Origin: Limnomonas spitsbergensis
Taxonomy: Eukaryota > Chlorophyta > Chlorophyceae > Chlamydomonadales
Assembly: GCA_037349105.1 (NCBI GenBank)
Contig: JAYJMM010000110.1
Span: 1,798,001-1,862,000, forward strand
Direction of reading: 5' to 3'
Length of the DNA: 64,000 bases
Within the stretch, counting starts at the first letter, position 1; every line of letters begins with the position of its first letter. The translations under genes were made by a program, and so were the position numbers. Below, piece after piece: positions 53,514-64,000 of this stretch. The notes under the pieces were generated by a model. It was not told where the DNA came from, ran no database searches, and saw only the letters and a program-made list of their open reading frames with translations.

Positions 53514-56013
53514 ATTGACCAGACGGGCCTCGAGCTTAACTTTACATTACTGCGGCCACGCAAGTATACGCAGGACTACCTCCCAGGCGATCATGGACGC
53601 CTTCAGCATTCAGTTCCGATCTTGAAGTGTACGGCATTCAATTCAAGTTAATGATAGGGAACGAAGACGATACATTCCGGACCTAACGATATATATTGAC
53701 ACTTCCAAAGCTCCAAGTCTGAGGATCTGATATGCAAGATTCGTTAGCAAGGTCCCAATCACGTGGGAAGGGGCTGGGTGGGAAGGGGCAGGTTACGCAC
53801 GAGTGCCGTATTTCTACTTTTCTAGCCACGCGCTGGCCACGGGGCTGTTCTGCTGAACATATCTGCTTATTTGAATCCCTAATATAACGTCAGATGATTC
53901 CAGCCCGTCTCTGATTGGTGTGAAACAAGTTTCTCCGTGGACTTTTCCTCCACCCGATCTCGCGGAACAGGGGCGCGTTCACATTGGGGGTGATCCGAGC
54001 CAAAAGTGGGCGATGTACAGAATCCTGAGATGATCTTAACTCGATCCACGCTCTAGTAGAGATTTTTGCAAACTGTTGTGATACACAAGTGATGGAGCTA
54101 TCGTGGCATGCCGTACATGCTCCTTATCGTCTGTTGCAAATTCTTGTATCGTTTGAGTGAGAAATCAAACTTTATTATGAAGGAGCCTGTCTCTTTTCAA
54201 GTGGGTCTTTCTTTTAGTTAATGCCTCCTGCATTTATTGGTGGGTTTTGTGGGTTGCTGCCTCATTGCAAGGGATCGGCTTGGAAGATTGCTTTCTTCAG
54301 TGGCTGCCACTCGTCTGGAGGGCGCTTATCAGGTGACAAAGAAATACAGATGCGTGCCACGTGGGGTGTGGGGATGCTTTGTGAATTTGGGCTTGCTGGC
54401 TCATGCATGCAGCCCATGAAAATGTAACCATGCAACCCATAAATCCACACAGCCCAAGGATCCATGCAGCCCATTGATTCATGCAGCCATCCATCAATGC
54501 AGCTCAGGGATCCATGCACTCCAAGGATCCATGCTGCCATGCAGCCCAGGGATCCATGCAGCCTTGCGACCCAGAATTCATGCGGGCCTTTGCCATGCAA
54601 CCATGGATTCAATGGGACTGGTCCATCTCAAGCGAAGGTGCATTCGGCATAGGTCATGCACTTCTTAAACTATACGTGCATGCATGCGAGTCCCTGTTTA
54701 TTTTTTTGTGCCCATAAAACAGGCGGCCACCACAGCGCCGATGGGGACCATACTTTGACTGGCCTACTGCCGGTGGCCCAAGCAGCAAGGCTTTATGCTC
54801 CAAACCGAGCAGGCATAAGGCTTTGCTGCAGCTGAATAGTAGCAGAAGCACCCCCAGATCAACAATGTGGTGCGCAGTCATAGGCTTCTAATTTTAGAGG
54901 GCATGAGGTTGACCGACACCCGGCATACCCTAGCTGTCGTTTTAAAACATGTAGCGGGTTGGACATCCGGCGCTAGAAGCGTCCATGCACCATGGATGCT
55001 ATACGTATCTTAGCCACTCGTTCTGTTGTATATTTACTCCTAGGACCAGCATAAACGTGCGCTGCGCCGCTTAGGCAAATCGCAGTTTATGATGGGCACA
55101 ACTCATGGCCGGAAGGTCAAGCTCATGGCCCAGGCCAAGCGCATGCGAGCAGTGTGTGTGCATTGTTAAGCACTCTTTCGTCCAGAAAAACTTGACAGGT
55201 TGGTGCCATCCCGCCCCTGCAAGCTCGCTGTGCAGCCCATGGAATGATTGAATGCCATTCAATGAAATGATATTAAAGCCAAGTCAAGTAAGTCAGTCAT
55301 ATCCCCTGGCTTTCTGGCCTGTAGATATGAGTGAGGGCTTGCCGTATTGTGTACCGCATGCCATTATCTCTGGGTCAAGGTGCTCATATCATCTATCTCT
55401 CACCATCTAGGGCTCCGATAATGATAGATGATGTGTACGGCGACAGTTTGCAAAAAGCTCTAGTAGAGGCGCGAGTTGGGCGACATTTAGTCGTTGTACT
55501 GTCGTGTACATCTAGGATCATTTCAGAAACGACCTCCCAAGGTAGTGTTGAGAAATGAGCCAAATGATCATGCCACGCTGGCTGCCACGCTGCCACGCTG
55601 GCTCGGTTCAGGGTTTACGCAAACTCAAACTAGGTCGATTACGTGCATTCTTGTCTCATTCGTTTACATGGTTGTTATCTTTTTAACGAGTGTGATAAAA
55701 AACTGTTTGATCAAGGCGGAACCATGCTGGACATTGTCAAAATGGAAAGTCTCGGTCAGTACGAGCTCTGGTACAAGCTCGAGATCCCTGAGCGATTTCT
55801 CTTGCGTTTACCGCAACATTGACAAGCGCACCACGACGATCGTGTTGTGCTCATAACAGACTCAAACAACCGATGCCAGTTTTCAGTTGGAGAGTTTGGG
55901 TCGGAATTTTGCATTAAGGGCAGAGCGCTTGAAGCATGAGTAATTCAAACCTTGGGGAAAGCAGATAAAGTCCGCGGTACTCGAATAATGGTACCACCAG
56001 AACACCCAAACTA
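53514..56013. other. Region between the kelch-RING gene and the helicase exons; no clear gene
   Basis: Only short frames. I looked for N-terminal helicase motifs (GxGKT, DExH) and did not find them. From 54400 to 54610 a loose repeat of 'catgcagcccagggatccat' occurs about eight times. 53514-54000 would hold the promoter of the minus-strand gene. Confidence 0.5.
54415..54610. repeat. Degenerate ~20-25-nt repeat (CATGCAGCCCAGGGATC)
   Basis: CATGCAGCC and GGATCCATG alternate irregularly. No coding support. Confidence 0.7.
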
Positions 56014-59000
56014 ACAGCCTACCCACGTCCTTGTCACCCCTTTCCTACCTGTCACACTCCCACTTGCCCCCATCGTGCTTTCGACGCCGATCGCCGAATC
56101 GAGTTTAACGATCAACGGGATCGGGATTGTGGTGGACAGCGGGTACAGGAAGTCGCCACAATTTAATGCCAGGACAGGTGTGTGTGGGGGGAGGGGAAGT
56201 GTGGACGGCAAACGGAAATTGTAATCGGATCAGATCGGATCGGATCGGTTCGGATGGGTTCGGATCTGGTCTGATGTCACTGGTATTGTGGTGGGCAGCA
56301 GGGACCGGAAGTTGCTGCAATTCGACGTCAGGACAGGTGGAGGATAAGTGTGGACAGCAACCACATTGTGGATCCTGATGTGATCTGGTCTGATATGATA
56401 TGATGTCCCTGCAATTCAACGTCAGGACAGGTGAGGGCGCCCGGAGGCCACTGCTGTTTATTTCTAGTTTATAAACCCTTAACCCTTAATAACCCTTAAC
56501 CCTTAACCCTGAATAACCCTTAACCCTTAACCCTGAATCTTAATATCTCAGTCCAATGTCAGTACAGGTGTGTGTGTGTGGGGGGGGGGGGACCAAACGG
56601 AAATTGGTTCCTCTTACAATGCACATGCTGTACACGCTGTCACGCTGTTACGATGTACACGCTGTCACGATGTACTTCCTCTCATGGTGTTCACGCTGTC
56701 GAGATGTACTTCCTCTCATGATGTTCACGCTGTCACGGTGTAATTTCACAGTTCTACTCATGATGTACACGCTGTCACGATGTACTTCCTCCCATGATGT
56801 ACACGCTGCCATGATGTAATTCCACAGTTCCACTCATGATGTACAGGCTGTCACGATGTACTTCCTCTCATGATGTGCACGCTGTCACGATGTACTTCCT
56901 CTCATGATGTGCACGCTGTTACGATGTACTTCCTCTCATGATGTACCCGCTGTCACCATGTACTTCCTCTCATGATGTTCACGCTGTCACGATGTACTTC
57001 CTCGCATGATGTTCATGCTGTCACAATGTACTTCCTCTCATGATGTTCACGCTGTCACGATGGACTTCCTCTCATGATGTACACGCTGTCATGATGTACT
57101 TCCTCTCATGATGTGCACGCTGTCACGATGGACTTCCTCTCATGATGTGCACGTTGCCACGATGTACCGTAGAACGACTTTGACTCCGCTCGTAATATAA
57201 TTATTGGGGTGCGCGGACATGCTGCGCGCTAATAATTGATAAAACAAAATCAGCGGTGTGCGGAGTTGAACTCAGGTTTTCACCCTATTCGATGTGCGAA
57301 TGGTCGGTCAGGTGCCTGTATGAACTCCTGCGCGGCCAGAAATTAAATTAATTTCAAAAATTTCGTCGCTGCTCAACCGTTTTTTAATTCTTTTTAGCTG
57401 CGCGACGAAAAAAAAAATATTCGGGGGGGTGCGCGGAGTCTAAGGTGTTCTACGGTACTTCCGTCACGGCAGTTTGTACCTGCCATGTCTCTTTAACGCA
57501 GGGAGCAGGTACCGTTCTGATCTTCTTGACTTCGTCACACACCTCCCCCCCCTTCCCCTTCCCCTTCCCCTTCCCTTGACCCTTTTTGACCTCTTTCGAC
57601 CCCTAAACCCTAAGCACCTTTTCCTTATCCTCTGCCTCTCACAGACCTCAATTTCGGTTGCCAGCTCTGTCCCGATTCTCTCTGAAAGGTCCTTTCGAAA
57701 ACGGCTTTGGTTGGTAGCGTTAACTCGGCAGCGTCGAACCTGACCCCCTTTCAGACTTACCCTTAACCCTCAACCCCTCACAGCCCAAACCCTGAACCCT
57801 GAATCCTCAACCTCTCACAGCCCAAACTCTAAACCCTTAACCCCACACGGCAGGCGTCAACGCTCTCAAAATGGTGCGCATCAGCCAGGCTTCCGCGGAG
57901 CAGCGTACGGGCCGAGCGGGACGCACCGGCCCGGGTGTGTGCTACCGTTTATGGGACGAGGAGGGGGAGAAGGAGATGATGGATGCCACGATGCCGGAGG
58001 TGCTGGAGGCGGACCTGGCCTCGATGGTGTTGTACATGGCAGCATGGTAAGGAGGGCAAGGGTGAGGGGAATGGGGGCAGAGTGGCAGGGGGACGGTTGT
58101 GTGTTACTGGTAATGGGACAAGGAGGGGGAGAAGGAGATGATGGATGCCACGATGCCGGAGGTGCTGGAGGCGGACCTGGCCTCGATGGTGTTGTACATG
58201 GCAGCATGGTAAGGAGGGCAAGGGTGAGGGGACTGGGCCCTGGCTTGGCTCTCAATTTTCGAATCGTTTTTTTTCAAACCCTTTACTCAGGGGTCACATG
58301 GATGTGCAGGCGTTGCCCTGGCTGGGCTTGACAGGTGTCAACCGTACTCTTTACCCCCCCACACACACCCCCCTCCCTGCTTCTCCCCGGTCTCTGTCTC
58401 TCATAGGGCCGGACCGACGTGAAGGCGTTACCCTGATTGGACTTGAAAGGTGTCAACCATCTTACTCATCACTTCCCCCTCCCTGCTTCTCCCTGGTCTC
58501 TGTCTCTCCTAGGGGCCGGACCGACGTGAAGGCGTTGCCCTGGCTGGACGAGCCTGTTGACGCGCATGTCAGCTGCGCCGTGCAGCTGCTGCTCAGCCTG
58601 GGAGCAGTGGACAAGGAGGGGCTAGCGACGGCAGAGGGGCAGAGGATGGCACGGTGAGTGGAAGAGGGGGTGGTACGGTGAGGGGAATGGCACGGTGAGT
58701 GGAAGAGGGGGGGGGTGAGGGGTGTGTGTGTGTGGGTGGACAAGGAGGGGCTGGCGACGGCAGAGGGGCAGAGGATTGGTACCGGCCCACAGAATGCAAA
58801 CCTCGCAGTAGCGTCGGTTTTTCTGTATCTTTGAATTTGAACCTTATACCCTTTTACCTTAATACCCTTAAGCTTACATACGGTACCCTTATACCCTTAA
58901 CCTAAATGCCTATACAACACTTACACCCTAAACCTTATATACCCTTATACCCTAAACCTTACACTCTCACCCATTGACCCGTTGGCCCTTAAACGTGTAG

Positions 59001-62000
59001 CCGTTGCAGCTGGTTTGGGGGGTTTTGACCATAAACCCGCAACTCTTGAGTCCAATGACCCGCTGATCTGTCAAGCCTGAAACCCGCAAGTGTTGTTGCA
59101 GGCAACTGTTTAGGCGTTGTCGGGTTTTTGACCCAAAACCCTTAGCCCGCCGATCCGATTTTGAACTGTTGATCTTCGAACCGGCAACTGTTGCTGCATG
59201 TCTGGGGTTGGGAATCACTGGGCTGCACCCTACACCCAAAACTGAGGTTGGGTTTGGGATTGGGGTTGGGGTTGGGAAGTTTAGGAGTTGTACCCTACAC
59301 CCAAAACCCCAACTACGTTGGCACGCTGATCCGTTGATCTCTGAAATGGCAACTGTCGCTGCAGGTTTGGCGTGCACCCGCGCTTCGGCCACCTAATTCT
59401 CCGCAGCCTCGACTTCGGAGCGCCCGAGCTGGGCTGCCTGCTGGCCTCCCTGCTTGAAGAGCGTGACCTATTTAAGTACGGGCCGGACGGCCCCGTGGTC
59501 ACCTCCAAGGACATCATGCTGCGGCTGCGTGTGCTGGCGGTGTTCGCGCAACAGGTGCCGCCGCCACCGCCGCCACCACCGCTGCGTGCGGAAGGAGGAG
59601 AGAGCAAGAAGAACGCGGCAGGTGGGTGGTGGTCACACTGCCTCTTCTGCTTCTTCTGCTTCTGCCTCTGCTTCTGCTTCTGCTTCTGCTGCTTCTGCTT
59701 CTGCTGCTTCTGCTTCTGCTGCTGCTTCTGCTTCTGCTTCTGCTGCTGCTGATTCTGCTGCTTCTGCTTCTGCTGCTTCTGCTTCTGCTTCTGCTTCTGC
59801 TTCTGCTGCTTCTGCTTCTGCTGCATCTGCTGCTTCTGCATCTGCATCTGCTGCTGCTGCTGCTTCTGCTGCTGCTTCTGCTGCTGCTGCTGCTTCTGCT
59901 GCTTCTGCTGCTTCTGCTGCTTCTGCTGCTTCTGCTGCTGCTTCTGCTGCTTCTGCTGTGGCTGCTGTTGCTGCTGTTGCTGTTGCTGCTGTGGCTTTTG
60001 CTTTTGCTTTTGCTGCTGTTCCAGCCTCAAGGGTTTGGCGTTTGTGTCATCTCGCATCAGAGTATAAGGCCACCTTCAGCAGGCGGCTGGGCATCCACCG
60101 ATGGGCTAGGGAGAACGGGGCATGAACCGGCCTAAGGCTGGCGGCCCTCGGCAGTTGGGGTATGGACCGGCCTGAGGCTTGCGGCCCAAGCAGCACGCGC
60201 TGCCCGGTCCCGACTGATTCCAATTGATTATAACCGATTCCACCCAGCATTATGTCGCGCATCCCCACATGAAGAACTCACTAGCTGGCACAGCCTATCG
60301 TAAACAATGCATTTATGCACACTTAAACATGGCACTCCGGTAACCCGGCTTTATGCAAACTAAGGTTTAAGTAACTTAATGCAGGTTACCCTAAGGTTAT
60401 GTAATATACAGATACTACCCTTGATTGATTGTAAACAATGCAGCCCTCGTAAACAATGCATTGACACACAGGCAATCTGAAAGTACGGCAGCTCACCGAA
60501 CGTGGCTGTTTTGGTCCCCGCTGCAGCAGCCACGTGGCGGCGGCCGTGATGCGCGACAGCATGGATCCGGTGCTTGAGGGTTTAGGGTTTAAACCCTCAA
60601 CCCTCAGCCCTCAACCCTCAGCCCTATTCCATTCATCCATAAACCCACAATGCGCTGCAGTATAGATCTGGTGCTTGAGGGGGAATGGCTTGATGGTTTA
60701 GGGTTAAAACCCTGAACCCTCAAACCTAGACCATTCACCCTAAACCCTCAATGCGCAACAGTATGGATCTGGTGCTCCAGGGGTTGAATCCTTTCACCGA
60801 TAACCCTAAACCCTTTTCAACCCTCTTTCTTTGACCCCCGTACAGCACGTGAATTCCACACTGCCAACGCCTTCCGGAGCTACGTTGTTTGCCACAGCTG
60901 CCTGCTGTCTGCAAAGAGCAGGTTCCGCCAGCTTCAGGATTCACAGGAGCGGGAGCAAAAGCGCACGCGGGGCGGCAGCGGGGGTGGTAACGGAGCTGGC
61001 ACAGATAGCAAGGCTGCCGCTGCCACAGCGGCAGCGGCGGCAGCCGCCGCTGCTGCAGCTGCGGCGGAAGCATTCCTGCTGCCCGGATCCTCCTTGGAGT
61101 CCGTTTGGGACAGCGGGGATTTCTTTGCCTTGGGCCTGGATGTGGATGAAGATGAGGAGCTGCCCCTGCCGCCCCCCAGCCTCGTCCTCTCGGCCAAGGG
61201 CAGCTCCTGGCTGGATGCGCGTGACTTCAATGGCAAGTGGGCTGAGCAGATGAAGGACGAAGATCTGGTGGCGGCACTGGTAGCCATGGCCTACCCTGAC
61301 AGGCTGGCGAGGTGGGTGATTGGGTGGGTGGGTGCGGAGCTAGGGGCCATGGCCTAACCTGACAGGCTGGCAATGTGGATGGTGGGTGGGTGGGTGGGTG
61401 CAGAACTGGTGGCCATGACCTAACCTGACAGGCTGGCAATATGGGTGGGTGGGTGGGTGGGTGCAGAACTGGTGGCCACGACCTAACCTGACAGGCTGGT
61501 GATGTGTGTGTGTGTGGGTGTATCAGTTGCAACCATTGTGGCCATGGCCTACTCTGACAGATCTGGCAATGAGGATGGATGTGGCTTTCATTGTCTGTCG
61601 AGTTCGAATTATGCACAAAGATGGCGTGCATTTTCATCCTTGCAAATCACGTTCACACTCACATCCACACTCGTGTTCACACCATCTACCTTCCAAGGCT
61701 CTAGTTTGCATCCACTCACAGGGTGGACAAACAAGACAAGACCGGTGCTCGCATGAAGATCGCGCCAAACGGACGCAAGGCCTTCATGCGCGGCTCCCCT
61801 AGCTCTGAGTCCGTTGCCATAGCGGACATGATGACGATGGACGGGACATCCGCGGGCATCGTGTTCCTCATGGCGAATCTGACGTACGAGGTGCGGCAAC
61901 CACCAGCATTTGGCATGCCCTTAGCCCTACAACTTAAATACCTAGGCTAAGCCCTCAATTGTAAATCCTAAATGTAATATGTACAAACTGTGGCAACATC

Positions 62001-63024
62001 CAGCATTTACAACATATAGTCATATACCCCAGCCATATAACCTACACCCCAGGATTAACCCCAGCCCCACCCCAGCTTGTGACCTATACCCCAGCCCTTA
62101 AGCCTATACCTCTATGAACCCCAGCTTTACCCCAGCCTTGGGTTCCTCTACCCCACAATCCACCCCAGCCCTACCGCAGCCATATAACCTACACCCCAGG
62201 ATTAATCCCAGCCCCACCCCAGCTTGTGACCTATACCCTATCCCTGTAACATGGGCTACCCTAAACCCTAAACCCTAAACCCTCTAGCCTTACAGTTTTA
62301 CTAGGTTTTTATCCGGGTTTCCCTTAAGTAACCCTTAGCCTTTTCCTAGAGTCAGCTGACAAGGGTTTCCCTAGGCTCTCCCTAGGGTTTCTCACTGCAT
62401 TTATCTGCCCCCTACGTCAGGCGGCGATGCGCTACATAGGATTCCGACCAGGGTTTTCCTTAATGTTTCTCTTAGGGTTTCCTAGGATTCTCCTTAGGGT
62501 TTCACACCACATTTATCTGTCCCCTACGTCAGGCGGCGAAGCGCCACATGAGATTCCGACCAGGGTTCCCCACGGATTCTGCTTTCATCTGTCCCCTACG
62601 TCAGGCGGCGATGCGCTACATATGCTTCCGACCAGTGTTCCCCACGAATCCCCCTAGTTTTACCTAGGAGTTTCTCACTGCATTTATCTGCCCCCTGCGT
62701 TAGGCAGCGGAGCGCTACCTATAATTCCGACCAGGGTTTCCCTTAGGGTTTCTCTTAGGGTTTCCCTAGGATTCTCCTAAGGGTTTATAACCCCATTTTA
62801 AAATATCTGTCCCCTAAGCCACCAAAAGTATCTGCCTCCTTCGTCAGGCAGCGGAGCGCTACCTGGGGTCCATGCTCACGCTCAAGACGACCGATTGCTA
62901 CGTCGAGCCTACCACGATGAGCCTCCTCATCAGTAACATGTGGTGCATGGAGAACTTCTACCTGGTGAAGAAGCAGCTGCCGCCCACCTGCTCTGATGCA
63001 GAGGGCTTGAAGATTTTTCTCAAG
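56014..63024 (+). CDS. HrpB-type DEAH-box RNA helicase, C-terminal two thirds (partial at both ends)
   Basis: Exons: ~56014-56177, 57854-58046, 58513-58653, 59365-59621, 60846-61311, 61722-61890, 62848-63024; phases agree and the frame stays open at the last donor. Exon 1 carries motif V and following strand: TPIAESSLTINGIGIVVDSG. Exon 2 has motif VI, QRTGRAGRT, then GVCYRLW. Exon 3 has DVKALPWLDEPVD and the winged-helix/ratchet part (LLSLGAVDKEGL, AEGQRMARFGVHPRFGHLIL, LLEERDLFK). Exon 5 has the HrpB-type VAALVAMAYPDRLAR, and exon 6 has PNGRKAFMRGS. A poly-Pro and a poly-Ala insertion lie between. The N-terminal RecA domain (motifs I-III) is not found upstream. The start of exon 1 is uncertain. 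HrpB-type helicases remodel RNA using ATP; the substrate here is unknown. Confidence 0.83.
56280..56580 (+). repeat. Three degenerate copies of the first helicase exon end
   Basis: The exon end 'tttaatgccaggacag|gtgt' and the upstream codons IVVDSGYRK are echoed at 56284-56336, 56404-56431 and 56548-56565. Each copy keeps CAGGACAG|GT or CAGTACAG|GT. Confidence 0.82.
56635..57163. repeat. 34-nt minisatellite, about 15 copies
   Basis: Unit 'catgatgtacacgctgtcac' with 'gatgtacttcctct'. It contains the partial palindrome CATGATG/CATC. It is interrupted at its right end by the element at 57164. Confidence 0.9.
57164..57458. mobile_element. 295-bp MITE-like element with terminal inverted repeats
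   Basis: Left end GTACCGTAGAAC, right end GTTCTACGGTAC: a perfect 12-bp inverted pair, extended imperfectly to ~28 bp ('gactttgactccgctcg' versus 'gcgcggagtctaag'). The element sits inside the 34-nt minisatellite; removing it and one GTAC rejoins 'cacgatgtacttcc', a normal satellite phrase, so GTAC is a likely target duplication. The interior is AT-rich with GTGCGCGGA motifs and no ORF. Confidence 0.8.
58047..58213 (+). repeat. Tandem copy of the second helicase exon end plus donor
   Basis: The exon end 57934-58046 is repeated about 164 nt downstream, ending in CAGCATG|GTAAGG again at 58210. The copy has GGTAATGGG where the exon has GTTTATGGG, creating an in-frame TAA. Confidence 0.9.
58291..58460 (+). 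repeat. Two upstream copies of the third helicase exon start
   Basis: 58291-58328 encodes GHMDVQALPWLGLT and 58407-58451 has 'ggccggaccgacgtgaaggc' with a stop (CCC TGA). Both follow an intact AG acceptor like that at 58512. The first could be spliced in frame as a mini-exon because it also ends in a phase-compatible GT. Confidence 0.85.
59640..60025. repeat. (CTTCTG / CTGCTG)n array, about 390 nt
   Basis: Imperfect TGCTTC and TGCTGC hexamers fill the intron after the fourth helicase exon. They give long low-complexity frames on both strands (poly-Leu, poly-Ala/Ser, poly-Lys/Gln) that have no splice support. Confidence 0.95.
61345..61575 (+). repeat. Four copies of the fifth helicase exon end
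   Basis: The exon end 'gccatggcctaccctgacag' followed by 'gctggcgag|gtggg' is echoed at about 61347, 61413, 61473 and 61540, with TAA in place of TAC in the first three copies (CCTAACCTG). Confidence 0.88.
62421..62735 (+). repeat. Four upstream copies of the last helicase exon start
   Basis: The genuine exon starts at 62848 after CGTCAG. Copies of acceptor plus 'gcggcgatgcgctacat' start at 62421, 62533, 62605 and 62704, each followed by 'attccgaccagggtt' or similar. All keep AG; the fourth has TAG. Confidence 0.9.
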
Positions 63025-63239
63025 GTGGGTTGATTTGAATACTGGACCTTATGCCCTGATCTCCGGATCACCCAGAACCCTCCCTCTGCTCCTGGCAATC
63101 CCACGCTGCTGTCCATTTGGTGAAGCGACTTGCCTCATGTCCAACACCTTTCCTGCGCCACCACACATTCACTGCCCGTCCCCTCCACTCTGTTCCCTGT
63201 TCCCCCTGTCATGGTGCTTAGTGTCGGGTTTCCACCTTG

Positions 63240-63720
63240 TTTGCTGGTTTAGGGTTTAGGTTTTAGGGTTTCCACCTTGTTTGCTGGTTTAGAGTTTAGG
63301 GTTTAGGGTTTCCACCTTGTTTGCTGGTTTAGGGTTTAGGGTTTCCACCGTGTTTGCTGGTTTATGGTTAAGGGTTTCCACCTTGTTTGCTGGTTTAGGG
63401 TTTAGGGTTTCCACCTTGTCCGCTGGTTAAGGGTTTAGGGTTTAGGGTTTCCACCGTGTTTGCTAATTTAGGGTTTAGGGTTTCCACCTTGTTTACTTGT
63501 TTAGGGTTTAGGGTTTCCACCTTGTTTTCTGGTTTAGGGTTAAGGGTTTCCACCTTGTTTGCTGGTTTAGGGTTTAGGGTTTCCACCTTGTTTGCTGGTT
63601 TAGGGTTTAGGGTTTCCACCTTGTTTGCTGGTTTAGGGTTTATGGTTTAGGGTTTCCACCTTGTTTGCTGGTTTAGGGTTTAGGGTTTAGGGTTTCCACC
63701 TTGTTTGCTGGTGTCGGGTT
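63240..63720. repeat. ~33-nt satellite with TTTAGGG telomere-type motifs, about 14 copies
   Basis: Unit 'gtttccaccttgtttgctgg' with 'tttagggtttaggg'. One to three TTTAGGG motifs occur per unit. It begins about 215 nt after the donor at 63025. From 63721 to 64000 nothing further is recognised. Confidence 0.92.
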
Positions 63721-64000
63721 CCGCCTCATTTGCTTATTTCGGAGATTGTCTCCTACTGGTGTTATTTGCTGGTTTAGGGTTTTCGGGTATCAGGGTTTAA
63801 GTTTAAGAGTCAAGGGTCCTGGTTTGTCTCGTTTTCTTCTAAATTGAATTTGTTAGTTATCCTGTCGGTTGGCCCGTGTCTGTTTGGGTTCCTGGTGGCT
63901 GGTCTCCCCCCGGTTCAATTCGTCTGGCCCCTTTGAACAACTTGTGTCGAAACTTTGCGCGGTTGTGTGTCCGAAGCTCGTAACATCAGCTGGCACCCAG

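Noticed and set aside
55331..55856. Short frames near 55.3-55.9 kb as possible helicase N-terminal exons
   Set aside because: No helicase motif I, II or III and no phase-consistent junction to 56014.
57640..57690. Possible helicase exon (TSISVASSV) resembling motif V
   Set aside because: Motif V is already present at 56060-56130 and joins in phase directly to 57854; this segment would break the frame.
59281..60135. Poly-Gln/Lys (minus) and poly-Leu or poly-Ala/Ser (plus) proteins
   Set aside because: Arise from the CTG/CTT array in a helicase intron; the phase of the flanking exons requires that it be spliced out.

Overview
The window is nuclear DNA from an intron-rich eukaryote. The most likely source is a green alga of prasinophyte/chlorophyte type: coding exons are GC-rich, every gene is split by GT-AG introns, introns are full of GT/CA runs and minisatellites, and plant-type telomere motifs (TTTAGGG/CCCTAAA) are scattered through them. 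A motile, ciliated cell is suggested by a sperm-tail PG-rich (STPGR) repeat protein and possibly by a long acidic/coiled-coil protein next to it. The species cannot be fixed from sequence alone.

Layout: 0.4-2.3 kb (+), 3' part of a cyclophilin gene. 3.8-5.7 kb (+), an unrecognised four-exon gene with nonapeptide repeats and a C-terminal membrane segment. 6.0-39.1 kb (+), one very large gene that I reconstruct as 30 exons whose intron phases all agree (6105 nt, 2034 codons plus stop); its introns hold most of the satellites in the window. 39.6-41.9 kb (+), an STPGR protein. 42.8-46.7 kb, dispersed repeats, a decayed LINE on the minus strand, a 19-nt satellite and a transposon end. 48.5-53.5 kb (-), a kelch / coiled-coil / RING protein with a DNA-transposon-like insertion in its second intron. 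56.0-63.0 kb (+, running off the window), the C-terminal two thirds of an HrpB-type DEAH RNA helicase. 63.2-63.7 kb, a telomere-like satellite.

The most striking pattern is not a gene. At more than twenty exons, in four of the genes, the adjoining intron carries one to sixteen partial copies of that exon's own edge, together with the flanking splice site. In some copies the splice site is intact, in others it is mutated or the copy has gained a stop. Several intronic satellites also contain, in each unit, splice-donor and/or acceptor consensus (GTAAG...GCAG, CAGGTGAGA, CAGGCAAGC). Introns here seem to grow by tandem duplication that starts at exon-intron junctions, leaving fields of decoy splice sites. 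All gene models are hand-built from reading frame, splice consensus and phase; no transcript evidence was available.
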